Source: Septoria linicola (lineage: Eukaryota > Ascomycota > Dothideomycetes > Mycosphaerellales > Mycosphaerellaceae). From it: 64,000 nt of DNA. This document shows positions 52,449-64,000 of this stretch, piece after piece. Under the pieces are notes generated by a model. It searched no databases, had not been told where the DNA came from, and saw nothing but the letters and a program-made list of their open reading frames with translations. Numbering within the stretch: position 1 is the first letter of the stretch; each line of letters begins with the position of its first letter. A program made the translations under genes and the position numbers. The DNA lies in contig CP099419.1 of the NCBI GenBank assembly GCA_024114885.1, forward strand, positions 2,418,001-2,482,000. Direction: 5' to 3'.

Positions 52449-53632
52449 ATGCTCTACACTGTAGCTCTGATCTAAGAGGCGATATCTTTGATCACGCTCG
52501 AGCTGACCACTCATCCAACGACTGCTTCAACTTCTACGATACGAACAGCCCAACATTTACCGGTTAGACATACTCTGGAGCAACCAATGGTGCCGGACCT
52601 GGTTATTGCTATCTCAAGAGAGGCGAGCTATACCTTAGCGGATCCGGTGAAGGCCTTGTGGCAGCAGTGCAGGTGTCTAACACATCCGATTCAGACCCAT
52701 GGTCTACTACGAGTGCTCTTGCCAGCAGCTCGGAGACAATGCCCAGCACGATATCAACGTTAGCCAGTACGACGAACAGCGCATCTACTGGCACAACGCC
52801 GTCAAGCACAATGAGCCCGGTACCAACTTATGTTCGCAACGACGGCAAGCGCGGGTTATGCTATAACAACGATTCTCTCACATTGCCGTACGCTCACGCT
52901 GGCACAGACTCTCACGTATCGTGGGGCTACGATTGGTACTATTCTCGCTACAGCACTCCGAACGACGGCATCGAGAACCGAGCGATGACGTTCATTCCAC
53001 TTCTATTCAACGACAATCCTTCTCTGACGGACGTCTGGCACGAAAAGGCTCAAGCAGCCATAGACGCTGGTGCAGATGCTCTCATGTCGTTCAACGAGCC
53101 AGACTCCTGCTATGGTGGCTCTGCGTGCATGTCAGTCAACCAGTCCGTCGCGGCATACAAGAAGTACATGCAGCCATTTGCTGGTATCGTTCCGCTTGGT
53201 GCTCCAGCAGTGACTAATGGTGGTCCTCCATATGGACTTACATGGCTCTCCGAGTTCATTGGGAACTGCTCCGCGGCGGATTGCCAAATCGACTTTATCA
53301 ACATACATTGGTATGCTAACTCTTATGCATTCACATACCTGCAATCGTACATCCAGGAGGCGCATGATCGCTTCGGTAAACCAATATGGGTGACTGAAAT
53401 CGGTATGGATGGCGGCAAAGATCTCGACACTGAGGAAAACGTGGAGGCGTTCATGCGAAAGGCCGTTTCTTGGCTCGATGCTGTCCCTTATGTTGAGCGA
53501 TATGCATGGTTCATCGATGCTCCTGGAAATCTCATCAATGATGATGGGAATGGACTGAGTGCTCTGGGTGTCATCTACAATAACTACACTTCGCCGTGTC
53601 CCGACTGGCAGAACACTGATGGCCACTGTTGA
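52449..53632 (+). pseudogene. PAN/apple-like plus GH128 beta-1,3-glucanase gene, N-terminally damaged
   Basis: From about 52520 one frame reads DCFNFYDTNSPTFTG, a TAG at 52565-52567, then TYSGATNGAGPGYCYLKRGE, a PAN/apple-like cysteine module. A Ser/Thr-rich linker follows, then an intact GH128 (Glyco_hydro_cc) catalytic domain from about 52825 to the stop at 53630-53632. The catalytic acid/base is in MSFNEPDSC and the nucleophile in WVTEIGMDGG, 100 residues apart as expected. GH128 enzymes hydrolyse beta-1,3-glucan in fungal walls. Upstream, ATG at 52449 begins a signal-peptide-like MLYTVALI but meets a TAA. The full secreted protein therefore cannot be made; the catalytic domain shows no lesion. 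An unseen intron cannot be fully excluded. Confidence 0.65.
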
Positions 53633-53711
53633 TACTGCACCTGATGATGCTGGAAATGTTTGATTTATAGCTTTTGGGTATCATAGAATCGTTACGTATC
53701 TCTTCCGCATG

Positions 53712-55105
53712 TCATATCGCATGAGGTCTCAACGACAACCGACCGTCCAGGTTCCGGCCCAGCTGGAAGTTTGGCGTTCTTGGTGGACTTCTCTCAGTCT
53801 CAGAGCAGGGGAAGCCAAAGTTGTTGAGCTGACTGTAAGGCGTTGGTGCCGGGGGCCTTTCGTGTATCACAGACTCTGGACCGCTGAGATCGGTGCGGGT
53901 GGTCTTGCAAGTCAGGTCGCTCTTCTGCGTGCGGACACTCTTTTCGTTGCTCCTCTTGGCTGGCACGATTTTGCCAGTAACGTCAACGATATACTCCTGC
54001 GATCCATCATCTATGGCCATGTCCTTCTCCCACCACTCCTCCCACTCGTTCACGCGGCGACCTAGGGTTTCATAGTCCTTGACACTGCGCCTCGTGCGGT
54101 CCAGATTTGAAAGCTCGGCGACAGAAAGCCCGGCTGGATCTTGTCCACTGCCCGCCCGTGGTCCTGAGAATTCCCCGATCCATCGAGGGGCAACGTGTCG
54201 GAAGAAAAGACGCATGATAGGTAGGCATCCACATATGATGACTAGATTTGCTTCCACACATATCCACATCGCCGGCTTGGCTATAGCCCAGGTTGCGTCG
54301 ACTGCGGTGATCATGGGCGGCAGCAGTGAAAGCCGCACCAGGCTCGTGACCAGTGTCAATGATCCCACGCTAAACATAGCGACCAGCCCAATCTTCTGAG
54401 ATAAGGGAACGTGGAGCTTGAGCACCATTGGAATCGGAATGACTAGCAATAAGACATCCGTGGCCGCGTTCAAGCCTGCCGTGGCGAGGTACATGCCGCC
54501 TTTGTTCGCGCAGGTTCCAGAAGTGATCGTTATGTCCCAGTTCACCTGAAGTGGCGTGCAAGCAAAGATCAGAGCAAAGAAAAGCGCCGCACTGTATCCG
54601 ATCACAAAGATCACAGTGGTCCAGAGCATCCACTTAAACCATGCTTCCGGAGACAGTCTTCGGTAGAAGAGTAGCAGCGAGAATTTGGCAAGTGCCATCA
54701 AAGGAATGTAGATGACACTGCATATCGATATCAGCAGGATCGCCAGGTTTGCTTCCGGTATGTACAGGTCCCAGAGATGCACGCTGATGAATCGGACTGC
54801 CCAAAGATAGATCACCATTGTCTGCAGAGCGATTGAAATCATCTGCAAGATGATCAGCAGTAAGTCTCACCTTTTCGGAACATGAGACGTACCCAAGCCA
54901 CGATCATAGCAACATCGTCAATGCCCCATAGACGCGCAAGATATGTTTTGGTGTACACTCGGAGTAGAATGAACGCTGTTGACAGGACCATGCCCACAAC
55001 ACTGATGATCATTCCGGCTTCCCTATGCCTGGTCTCTGGGTCGTCGAAGTTGGCTTTATAGCCATCAGGCGCAGACGCAGCCGGCACTTTAGTCAGGTCT
55101 GACAT
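53712..55105 (-). CDS. Rhodopsin-domain integral membrane protein (PTH11-like family)
   Basis: Two exons, 55105-54893 and 54842-53712, with a 50-bp intron, give 447 aa. The splice joins DDVAMIVAW to MISIALQTMVIYLW. Seven hydrophobic segments are visible, starting GMIISVVGMVLSTAFILLRVY, with the family landmarks LWGIDDVAMI, ALAKFSLLLFYRRLSP, PLQVNWDITITSGTCANKG, LNAATDVLLLVIPIPMV and VEANLVIICGCLPIMRLFFR. The C-terminal 150 residues form a cytosolic tail rich in Ser, Thr and charged residues. Members include receptors for surface and host cues, but most are uncharacterised and expanded in plant-associated fungi. No CFEM domain is present. Converges on the GH128 gene with an 80-bp gap. Confidence 0.88.
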
Positions 55106-56134
55106 ATTGGAGAAGTTCGGTAGTCATCTGGTCCGTCACGCTGGTCCGCCGTTCATGAGGTCGTTGCAATCAATATTCTGACCCTTTGAGAAGCAGGTTT
55201 GATTTTTCCAATGTGAGCCATTGACCTCAAGGAGGACTGTGAACGCAGTCGCAGCCATGCACGAGAAGACGCCGTACCCGCGACACTGGGCCTTCGCGTG
55301 TCAAGGTTCATGCCAACAAAGCACGTGTATGCGGCGAACGATATATTGACGATGCAGCAGGCGAGCTGCGGTACCTGCGCCGGCGTTGCAAGATGTTGTT
55401 TGTGCCTGTCGATTGATGCAGACATCGCGTGTACAGACACGTTCGAGACCCGGCCTCATTACTCGTTTCGGTCCTGATGGAGCACTTTCGCTTGCTCGAG
55501 CACTATTGATGCTCCACTATACTGGAGCACTGTCTCATGAAAGCCAAGACTCTTATGTGTGCCGCGACTTGACTGCACTGCCGAAGTAAGGCATCGAACA
55601 CGCCGAGATAATTGACGCGAAGTGTCCTTGCGAACGATTTGTTGTTTGTGTATATGAAGGGGCTCATTGTCAATTCGTCGTTGCAGTGTCTTTGGTGGCA
55701 GCACCCTTGTCCACCCGCGAGGCTAAATCGCGGACTACACACCCATGTCTGGCACGAGCACTACACATTTTAGTGCTGTGATGACATGCTGTAGCGGAGA
55801 CAGCTTCAGAACGATGGCAACACAGGGCCCAAAACCTCGGTGGCTTCACGATTCCAAGCATCTTGTCTCGCTGTGCCGCAAAGATGGGCAACGTAGCTTT
55901 GAGATAGCCTCCGGAGCCCTGTCGAAAGTAAATATACCAGTGAGTAAGAGTTGATGTGATAAGTTCATTGTTATTGTGAAGAAGTAACTAGCTACGGAAA
56001 CCTCGAGTTGCGAATGCGTGTCGACATTCTTGGCACGCTAAAGTGCCTGAGGCATCCATACTAATCAAGTCACCCCCATGTCGACTATCATGATTAACTC
56101 GTGCTGTGATTAGTAGACAGCCAAACTGCCTTGT
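55106..56134. other. Intergenic, right edge of the gene island
   Basis: No supported gene in 1.0 kb; open frames on both strands are short and mutually overlapping. Composition is ordinary until about 56130, where the CA/TG-poor repeat begins. Confidence 0.65.
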
Positions 56135-59100
56135 CTATACTATATATACTAGAAACGCTTAATCCGGTACTAAACCCTTCGGCTAATTAGAAGCGTTATA
56201 ATTCCTTAACCTCTAAGTCTTAAATACTATCTATTAGTCTAAGCTATTAAGTAAAGCGCTCGTACTTATTATAGTCAAGCGCCTTTATTAATCTATCTAC
56301 CTTCTAATACTCTATTATAATCTACTAGATAGTAATAGTATCGTCTACTAACTTCTCGCGAATAAAGTAGAACTTAATATCTATATACTTAGTACGAGCT
56401 TTAGTAGCTCTACTATTACGTAGCGTAATATCGATTACTAGCTAGTTATCTTTATAGATAGTTATTAGAAACACCTTCTTATATCCTAGCTCTTTTATAG
56501 TATTACTAAGTATAACGGCTTCTTTAGTCGCGAGTGCTATTTAGACGTATTCGGCTTCTATACTAGAGTAAGTAACGATTAGTTATCTACTAGACTTCTA
56601 GAGAATTAGTAAGTTACTAAGTATAAAAATAAAACTCTCTATTAATCGCCTATTATCTACGTCGTCGGCCTAAGACGCGTTAACGTAGTATAATAGCTTG
56701 TCGTTATTATCGTCGCCGCTAAGCGTAATACTATAGCCGGCATTATAGACTAAGTACTTTATAACGCGTATAGCTACCTCTAGGTATTCTAGCGTAGGGT
56801 TTCTAAGATAGCGTAAGAGATAGCCTATATAGTAGGTAATGTCTAGTCTTATAATTATAGCTAGCTATAGAAGCTTACTAATAATTGTTTAATATTACTT
56901 CTAAAGTAAAGTAGTAGCTTAGTAGCCCTCGGAAGCCTTACGGAGTCTATACCTCGCTTATAATAGTATATATAGTAGTAAGGAAACCTTAATCTAGTAC
57001 TTCTTACTAAGACGGTCTATATAGGCAGTCTAGCTAATAAATATAGTATTAGAGCTATAGACAATGTTTATTCTGAGATAGTAGTATACTAGTCTAAGCT
57101 CGTAGATCTTAAAGCGGTCTCTAAGTTAATCCGCTATAGTATAAAGCGCCTTAGTTATACTTATAGCGATTATATTATCTACGTAAATAGCGATAGTAAC
57201 CTCGTCGTTATAGAACACGTATATATTAGTACTAATTACTATAAAGCCGATAGAAGTTATAAACTTCTTAAGTTCTTAGTACTAGAGAAGCGGTAATTAC
57301 TTAAGTCTATAGAGCGCTCTCTTAAGTAGGTAGACCTTACTACGTATCTTAAAACTATATAGTATTTAGATATAGATATTACGCTTATTAATTAGTACGT
57401 TAAGAAACGCTATAATTACGTTAAACTACTAATAATCTAAACCCTTTATTACTATCTATATTAATAGTATACGGACTATTACTAGCTTAACTACTAGCGC
57501 GTAGGTCTCGTTATAATTAATACCTTTACGTTATATAAAACTACGTATAACCTAGCGTACTTTATAGCGTATAATATTGCCTTAAGTATTATACTTAATA
57601 GCGAATACCTAGCGTCCTTATAGGATATTATAACCTACTAGTTTATCTACTTCTTACTATATATTATTGTCTATTAAGCTCTTTATCTCTTTAACCGCTA
57701 TAGTATACTACTCCTTTACCTATAGTAATAATATAGCTACCTTATAGGACTATAGTATCTTAATTTCTTAACTATTACTAGCCTATATAGAGGCTATAAA
57801 CGCGTAGATAGCCTCGTATAGTATACTAGTAATGTAGCTATTCTATAGGTCTCGAACGTACGCGGGTAGTTATCTCGTACGGTTAGAGCGGCGTAGTACT
57901 AGTAGTTAGACCTCGAGTTATTAAAAGGCGACTATTACGTCTTTAATAATATCTTTAATATCGTTATTTAGTAGCTTCTCGTTATATATAGGAGCCTCTA
58001 GAATAATATAGACATCTACCTATAGCGTAGAGTCGTCTAGTTAAGTATCGCTTACTTAATTAATTATATTTAGAAGGAAGAAGTTACTAAATTCCTCTAT
58101 ATCGTTAATAGCTTTATTAACGAGTAAAGTGTTAGTAAACTTAACGTCCTTAGTACGTATAATACGATTACTAATAAGTATACGATAGAGAGAGTAGTTA
58201 TAATAACCTACTAATTAACCTACCTTACTACGAGCTTTAAACTTATCGCCTCGAGCTATATTATAGTCGTATATAATAGCCGTAGTGCCGTAAGCTCTCA
58301 AATAATCAAGTCTAGGCTTATATTACTATATAGCCGCTTATAAGGCGATAATAGCGTATAGCGTATTATTAAGTATCTATAAGTAAGTAATATTAAGTAG
58401 GTAGACCGTAGTAGAGACTACTTCTAGCTACTACTTCTTTACGAGTCGTATAGTAAGTATAAGCTTACGCGCCTTTATACTAATAATATAGTTACTTACC
58501 TCTACGCGTCTATTCTACGTTAATAAGTTTAGTACTATAATACGTAGTTAAATACCGTTATCTATAGCCTATTATAATAGCGCGTTTCTACTATACTCGC
58601 GCCTTCTATCGAGTACGTAGATTAGAATACTAAGGTTAAGTTAAGTCTAGATATACTAACGGTGTTACTTAAAGAATATCGCTATAGATAACTTAAAGCG
58701 TAACGTATAAACGTGTTAGTAGAGTAAAGTTACGTCTATAAACAGAGTATAATACTTAGAGCCGTCGTAGGCTAGTATTAATACTATAACTACGTCTATA
58801 TAGACAATAGTATATATTTAAGTCGGTCTATTACGTAGAATACGGCTATATACGCGTTAAGCGAGTACTTAGCGATATAGTAAGTAGTTAGTAGTCTTAC
58901 CTATACCTATAATATAGATTTAGCCGTTAGTAGCTATCTTATCGAGTATTAATTAATAAGAGTAACCGAGTCGGTCGTACTACTCGTCTACTATTACTAA
59001 GGGTACTCTAGGTTAAGTACGTAAGTTAGTAAGTACTATTTGAACTAGCGTATTAATCTATAAGCATAGTAAGCCGTCTTACTTTATAACGCGTATAATA

Positions 59101-59305
59101 GTAACTATGTTACCGTTCCTACCTCTTATATAAAGCGTCTAAAGCTCTATTAAGTAATAATAACGCTTATTATAGAGTTGTTCTATAGAAATTAGGTTAG
59201 CTACGAGGCCTAGTATAAATAACGCGTTTATAAACTATATATCTTGTCTAGTAATACGTAGCTTAATCGTATAGCGCGTAGTAGCTATAAGATAACTATT
59301 ACCTA
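56135..59305 (-). mobile_element. Copia-B: degenerate Ty1/Copia element, minus strand, split by Copia-A copy 2
   Basis: Read on the minus strand the order is Copia-type. GAG-pre-integrase and integrase sequence lies at about 58700-59250, and the reverse transcriptase box AIYVDNIIA at about 57165-57210 (YVDD mutated to YVDN). RNase H lies at about 56350-56600, with SIEAEYVQIALATKEAV readable near 56540. The frame is broken almost only by TAG. It is a different family from Copia-A: no common stretch was seen, and it is CpG-rich while Copia-A is CpG-poor. The coding part ends near 56210 and no 3' LTR was found before ordinary sequence resumes, so the 3' end may be truncated. Its 5' part lies beyond the inserted Copia-A element, outside the window. 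Confidence 0.82.
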
Positions 59306-59583
59306 TATTAAAAGTAGAGGGCGTTTATAGATACTATACAATGTTAAGGAGGGTATAGCGTAGTAAAGAAGAATAGGGGATTAATCTTGAACTAACTTAT
59401 ATACATAGTATAGTAGTAATATGCTAGGAACTAAATACAAAGTTGATTTTGTTAGTTATCTAAGAAGAGAAGAAAGAGAAGCAAGATATACCTCTTACTA
59501 AGCCTTAGGTAGATGCCTTAGGTATCTAGAACTATACTTAGAAGTCTATATCTAGACTAACTATCTAGGATACATTCTCAATA
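59306..59583 (-). repeat. 3' LTR of Copia-A copy 2
   Basis: 278 bp, the same length as both LTRs of copy 1. As read on the plus strand it begins TATTAAAAG (canonical TGTTAAAAG mutated at the terminal dinucleotide) and ends CTCAATA. The five bases before it, ACCTA (59301-59305), would be one half of the target duplication; the other half lies outside the window. Confidence 0.9.
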
Positions 59584-62500
59584 CTCCTACTTATGCTATA
59601 TAGTTAGATCTTTTAATAGATTATCTATAGTACTCAAATACTAGTCCTAATCTTAATTAGTTATTAAGTACTTACTTTTTAGACTAACAACTAGACAGTA
59701 CTAACTATTAATCTAACAAACTTTCTATACTACTATCTCTTACAAAAAGGCAAAAGAAATGCCTTCTATAAGATCTTCCTCCTCTCTTATATAGGAGTAG
59801 ATTATTTAGAACATAGACTATCTAGTAAGTTGCCTCTGTCCTTTCTTATAGCTAATTCTAATAGCTCCCTAGATTCCTTATAGCCTAGTCTCCTACTTAG
59901 TTATATTCTATATAGCTTCTTAGTTCCCTAATAGTCTTTAGGGTATACTATTCTTAGCTATAGAGATCTTATATCAAGCTAGAGAGTAGAGTAACTATAT
60001 ACTAGTAGAGGAGATAATAGCTACTATAGAGGAGGTCTTTAATATTAACTAGTACTTAGCCTTAGAAGGTGTCCAGTTCAGCTAGGTGCTATATAGTAGT
60101 ATTATAGTTAGTAATAGGTCTAATATTAGTAAGGGCATTTAGGACTTTATAAAGTCTAACTAAGGAGGAGTTAAGTAACTAAAATCTTTCTTTTAGACTC
60201 CTCTTAGTTTAACTCCAAGGCTTGGAGTTATCTTTTGTATATCTCTTATATAAGGTAGAGCTACCTTACAAACTCCTGAAACTGTAGTCTATTCTTTAGC
60301 TTAGTGAGACTATCTACTACTATCTCTTTTATATTTATATATTCTATAGAGATAAGTCTGTTCTACTAGAGCTTTCTTATAGTATTATATAAGATATTAA
60401 TATGTTTAGACTTGTTATAAACATATGAGTCCTTAACTAGAGTAAGGGTAGCTTAGTTATTACCTTTTAGCTAAATTAGCCTGATTCTAGTAATAGTTTC
60501 CTAGTTACTAAGGATCCTTAGTTAGTAAGAACATTCTCCTACTAACTCTAGGCATCTAAGCTCTCTTAAAAGAGCACTAAGGAACTATAACTGTTTTATA
60601 TATACACCTATAGCTATGTATTTAGCTTCTATTATAGATATAGCTATAGATTTCTACTTCTTACTTATCTAGGAGATTAGTGCACTATAAAGGAAGAAGA
60701 CATATCTAAGGATTGAGACTCTGTTAGTCTTGTCTATTGTATAGTTAGAGTCTATATATCTAGTAAGAAAGCCTTAACTATTCCTTAAGTATCTTAGACT
60801 AAGGTCTAGGTTTGATCTTAGGTATCTAGTTAGCTTCTTTAGAGCCTTTATATGTCCTACTATTAGATTACTAATATAGGAGCTTAATCTTCTAAAGGCA
60901 AATGAAATGTCTAGTCTTGTAATAGTTATAAGCTATATCTATGTTCTAATAATGGATTAGTACTCCTATTTGTTACACTTTTTATTATTTAGTCTAGTAG
61001 GCTTTAGACTTTTATAGCTATCTATTAGTAGAAGAGTTAGTAATACAGTCTCTTAACCTATTCCTATCTTAGCTAGGTTCTCTTAGATATAGTGCTTCTA
61101 GTCAAGTTTTAGCTAGCCTTACTGTCTGTTTCTTATTAGTCTTATTCTAAGAATCTTGTCTAGTTCTCTAAGATCTTTGATCTTAAAGACCTTGCTAAGT
61201 TAGTCTTTAAACTAGAGGATATCTTCTAGTCTCTCTATAGTAATAGGTATGTTATTAATATAGATTAGGATTATTAGGTCTTTCCTTTTCTTATAGATTA
61301 GAAGATATAGGTCTACTTCTAATTATCTAAATCCTATTCCTTTTAGCTTTAATATATACAGCTGATTCTAGTCTCTTATAGCTTGCTTTAGCCTATAGAG
61401 ACTCCTTAGAACTTATAAGACTATACTAGTTAGTAGGTTAATACCTAGTAGTAGGATTATATAGATGTCCTTATATAGGGTACTCTCTATAAATGCATTG
61501 TTTATATCTACTTAGTGTAGAACTAGGTCCTTCTTATAGACTACAGCTATGAATCCTCTTAGAGTATCCTACCTAACTATAGGGGCAAAAGTCTCTATAT
61601 AGTCTACTCTATACTTTTAGGAGAACCCTCTTATAACTAGTCTTGCCTTAAACTTTTTAATAGCTCTACTAAGCTTTCTCTTAATATTAAAGACCTATCT
61701 TAAGGTAACTAGGTTAGCCCCTTTTAGTAGGACTACTATAGTCCAGGTGTTGTTACTTATAAGTATATCTAGCTCCTTCTAAATAGCTTCTTACTAGAGA
61801 TAACCCTACTTAGGATTACTTACTACTTCCTTATAGTTCCTTAGGATTAGAACCTCCTGTTTGTGTATTCCTGCTTCTTTAGTAGCTAAGAATATAATCT
61901 CTTTAACTTCCTCTAAGAATTCTAGGTCCTATAGGATACCTAGGTTAATAGAGCTTATAGCTAAGAAGAAAGCCTAATGCTCTAGGAGCATTTCCTTGTC
62001 TAGCTAACTATTCTAATCTAGCTCAAGCCTAATTGGCTTTAGCTTCTAGTTAAATCTATTAAGTTCTTAGGATACTTTCCTCTTTCTAAGGGTTTATTTT
62101 AAGGCTGTCTACTCCTAATCTACCTCTATAGTTTCTTAGGTAGAATTCTTAGATTCTTTCTTAACTTTCCCTTAGTCTAGGAATTTTCTATACTCTCCTA
62201 CATCTTCTAGTAGAGGTAGAAGTTATATAAAGAGTTTCTTTCCTTCCTAAACCTATACTAATAGCTAAGAAGGAGGAGGCTTCTACTAGCCTAGACTAGG
62301 AGCACCTAGGGTACTCCTACTAGCTTATAGAGTAGGCTAGCTAATAGTTCTTAGCCTTCTAATAGGTCTTCTTTCTAGAGCTAAACTAGGGAGATTCTTA
62401 ATCTTAATGTTCAAGTCTAATTCTCTACCTAGCTTATCTTTAAAGAAGATTATATTAGTATACTACTTAACAGCCTTTATATCTGGCTCCTAGAACTTCT

Positions 62501-64000
62501 ATACCTTTACTATATTATTATAGTATCTAACAAACATAGCATCCTTTCCTCTGTTTATTAGTTTATTACTCCTTACCTACTAAGGCTATACTCTTATATC
62601 TATATATACTATAGCTCTATATCCCTATACCTTGAGGTAGGAGACTGTTAGTTTAATCCTATTAAAAGCTTTATTAGGTAAGAGCTTGAATCCCTTAATA
62701 TTAGGTCTATTTAGAAGCTTGTTCCTTATATACACCTATACTTTAAGGGCTTCTAGCTAAAACTTAATAGGTATCTTGCTTTCTTCAAGCATTGCTCTAA
62801 TAGAGGCCTCTAATGTTTAGATAGACCTCTTAACTACTCTATTCTAGAGTGAATTGTAGGCCTTAGTTAGCTTAAGGGTGATTCTAAAGTCCTTCTCTTA
62901 CTGTTTAATTAAAGTAGTAATCTCTCTAGCATTATTAGCCCTTATAGACTTAAGGAGTGCTACTAACTGCCTTTCTACCTTAATCCTCTAGTTCTAAAGA
63001 GTAGTTAGTGTATCTAATCTAGCCTTAAGTAGAAATGCCTATTTCTTTCTTAAGAAGTTATTAATAATCTTAAGCTACTATATAAAACCTTTTACTAATA
63101 ATAGTAATAGTCTATAGATATCTACTAACATAAGGGCTAATCTTTTAGGTCTTCTCTTAATAGACTTGCCTAGGTGTTTCTTTATCTTACCTATTATATA
63201 GATCCTATACTTATACTCTTCCTAGTTAGGAATTAGAATTCTTTCCTTTAGGTTAGTAACTTTATAAAGGTTTAAGAGTAACCCTCTTCTAAAGTATGCA
63301 AATCTTCTATACTATAGCTCCTACTGTTTTAGATCCTTCTCTAATAGGGTAGTATAGGCATTATTAACCTCTATAGGATTATATAGTAAGTAATATAACT
63401 TTTCCTATAGGAGAGGTAATATCTTACTAATAAACGGAACACCTCTAACTAGCTTAGTCTTTATAACTATTTAGCTATCTAGGGAGGTAAGAGTGAAATC
63501 AGGCTTCTAGACTCTAAATTGCTTACTAAACTAATCCTATAATATAAGATTTACTCTAAGATTAGGAACAAATAGTACTCTATTAAGTAGAACTTCTCCT
63601 CCTAAGATTCCTTTTATCTATACTAGTCTAGAATAGGTTATATAGAGGTATCCTCCTCCTACCTTAATCTACACTTTCTTCCTTAGTAGCTTTACTAATC
63701 TAAAGAAGGATAGTTAGTTAGTTATATAGGATAAGATATAGGAATCTAAGAGCTATTCTTAGAGTAACAACTTGCCTTTAGCCTTAATTATAGAATAAGC
63801 TAACTTATCTTAGTTATTATCTTCTAATAGGGAATTATTATTGCTTCTAGAACTAGAGTAAGTTCTAGAATTAGAACTAGAACTAGACTCCTAGGCTGAA
63901 AATCCTTTCTTTAGAAGCTTTCTAGACTTTTCTATCCTTTAAAGCTACTTGCCTATTTTCTAGATAACCTTCTTCAGCTTATTATATAATAATGACTTAT
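59306..64000 (-). mobile_element. Copia-A copy 2, inverted, running off the window
   Basis: This is the reverse complement of Copia-A copy 1. Its 3' LTR is at 59306-59583 and its internal region runs from 59584 to the window end, where the sequence corresponds to position 4121 of copy 1. Both copies have 4417 bases between the 3' LTR and that point, so there is no net length difference. Integrase, reverse transcriptase (near 61250) and RNase H (near 60610) positions mirror copy 1. It too is full of TAG stops. The base changes relative to copy 1 that I sampled are transitions. The 5' LTR is not in the window. Confidence 0.93.

Overview
The window is nuclear DNA of a filamentous ascomycete (Pezizomycotina; the gene content fits a Dothideomycete, but that is inference). 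Introns are 50-77 bp with GT..AG ends and often a CTAAC-like branch site. Start-codon context is eukaryotic, the gene families are typically fungal, and the repeats are saturated with repeat-induced point mutation (RIP, CpA to TpA).

The layout is a gene island of about 43 kb (about 13.14-56.13 kb) between two blocks of RIP-mutated retrotransposons. Left block (1-13.14 kb): a minus-strand Ty3/Gypsy chromovirus with recognisable reverse transcriptase, integrase core and chromodomain. Its integrase is split by a complete plus-strand Ty1/Copia element (Copia-A, 2517-8815, two 278-bp LTRs, 5-bp target duplication GCTAG). Right block (56.13-64 kb): a minus-strand, unrelated Copia element (Copia-B), itself split by a second Copia-A copy in inverted orientation that runs off the window. 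The two Copia-A copies are colinear in length over their shared 4417 internal bases, so they differ by substitutions rather than net indels.

Island genes, left to right: GT69 mannosyltransferase (CMT1/CAP59 type, -); 3-hydroxyacyl-CoA dehydratase PHS1 (-); SIM-rich RING protein (-); PRP19 (-); fructose-bisphosphate aldolase FBA1 (+); mitochondrial DNA polymerase gamma MIP1 (-); Slx8-like SIM/RING ubiquitin ligase (+); a disordered repeat protein (+); an NmrA-like pseudogene (+); a DUF2235 hydrolase (+); an unknown protein (-); a DHA1-type MFS transporter (-); a DUF4202 protein (+); a cupin protein (-); RDH54/TID1 (+); an F-box-like protein (-); MHR1/mL67 (+); a coiled-coil protein (-); a GT34 glycosyltransferase (-); a damaged PAN-GH128 glucanase gene (+); a rhodopsin-domain membrane protein (-).

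Two themes stand out. First, genome maintenance: MIP1 (mtDNA replication), MHR1 (mtDNA recombination/mitoribosome), RDH54 (recombination translocase), PRP19 and two candidate SUMO-targeted ubiquitin ligase subunits lie within about 31 kb. Second, the island edges hold cell-surface and accessory genes, including damaged ones. No RNA gene, CRISPR array or replication origin was recognised. Exon structures were worked out by eye from reading frame and splice-site consensus.
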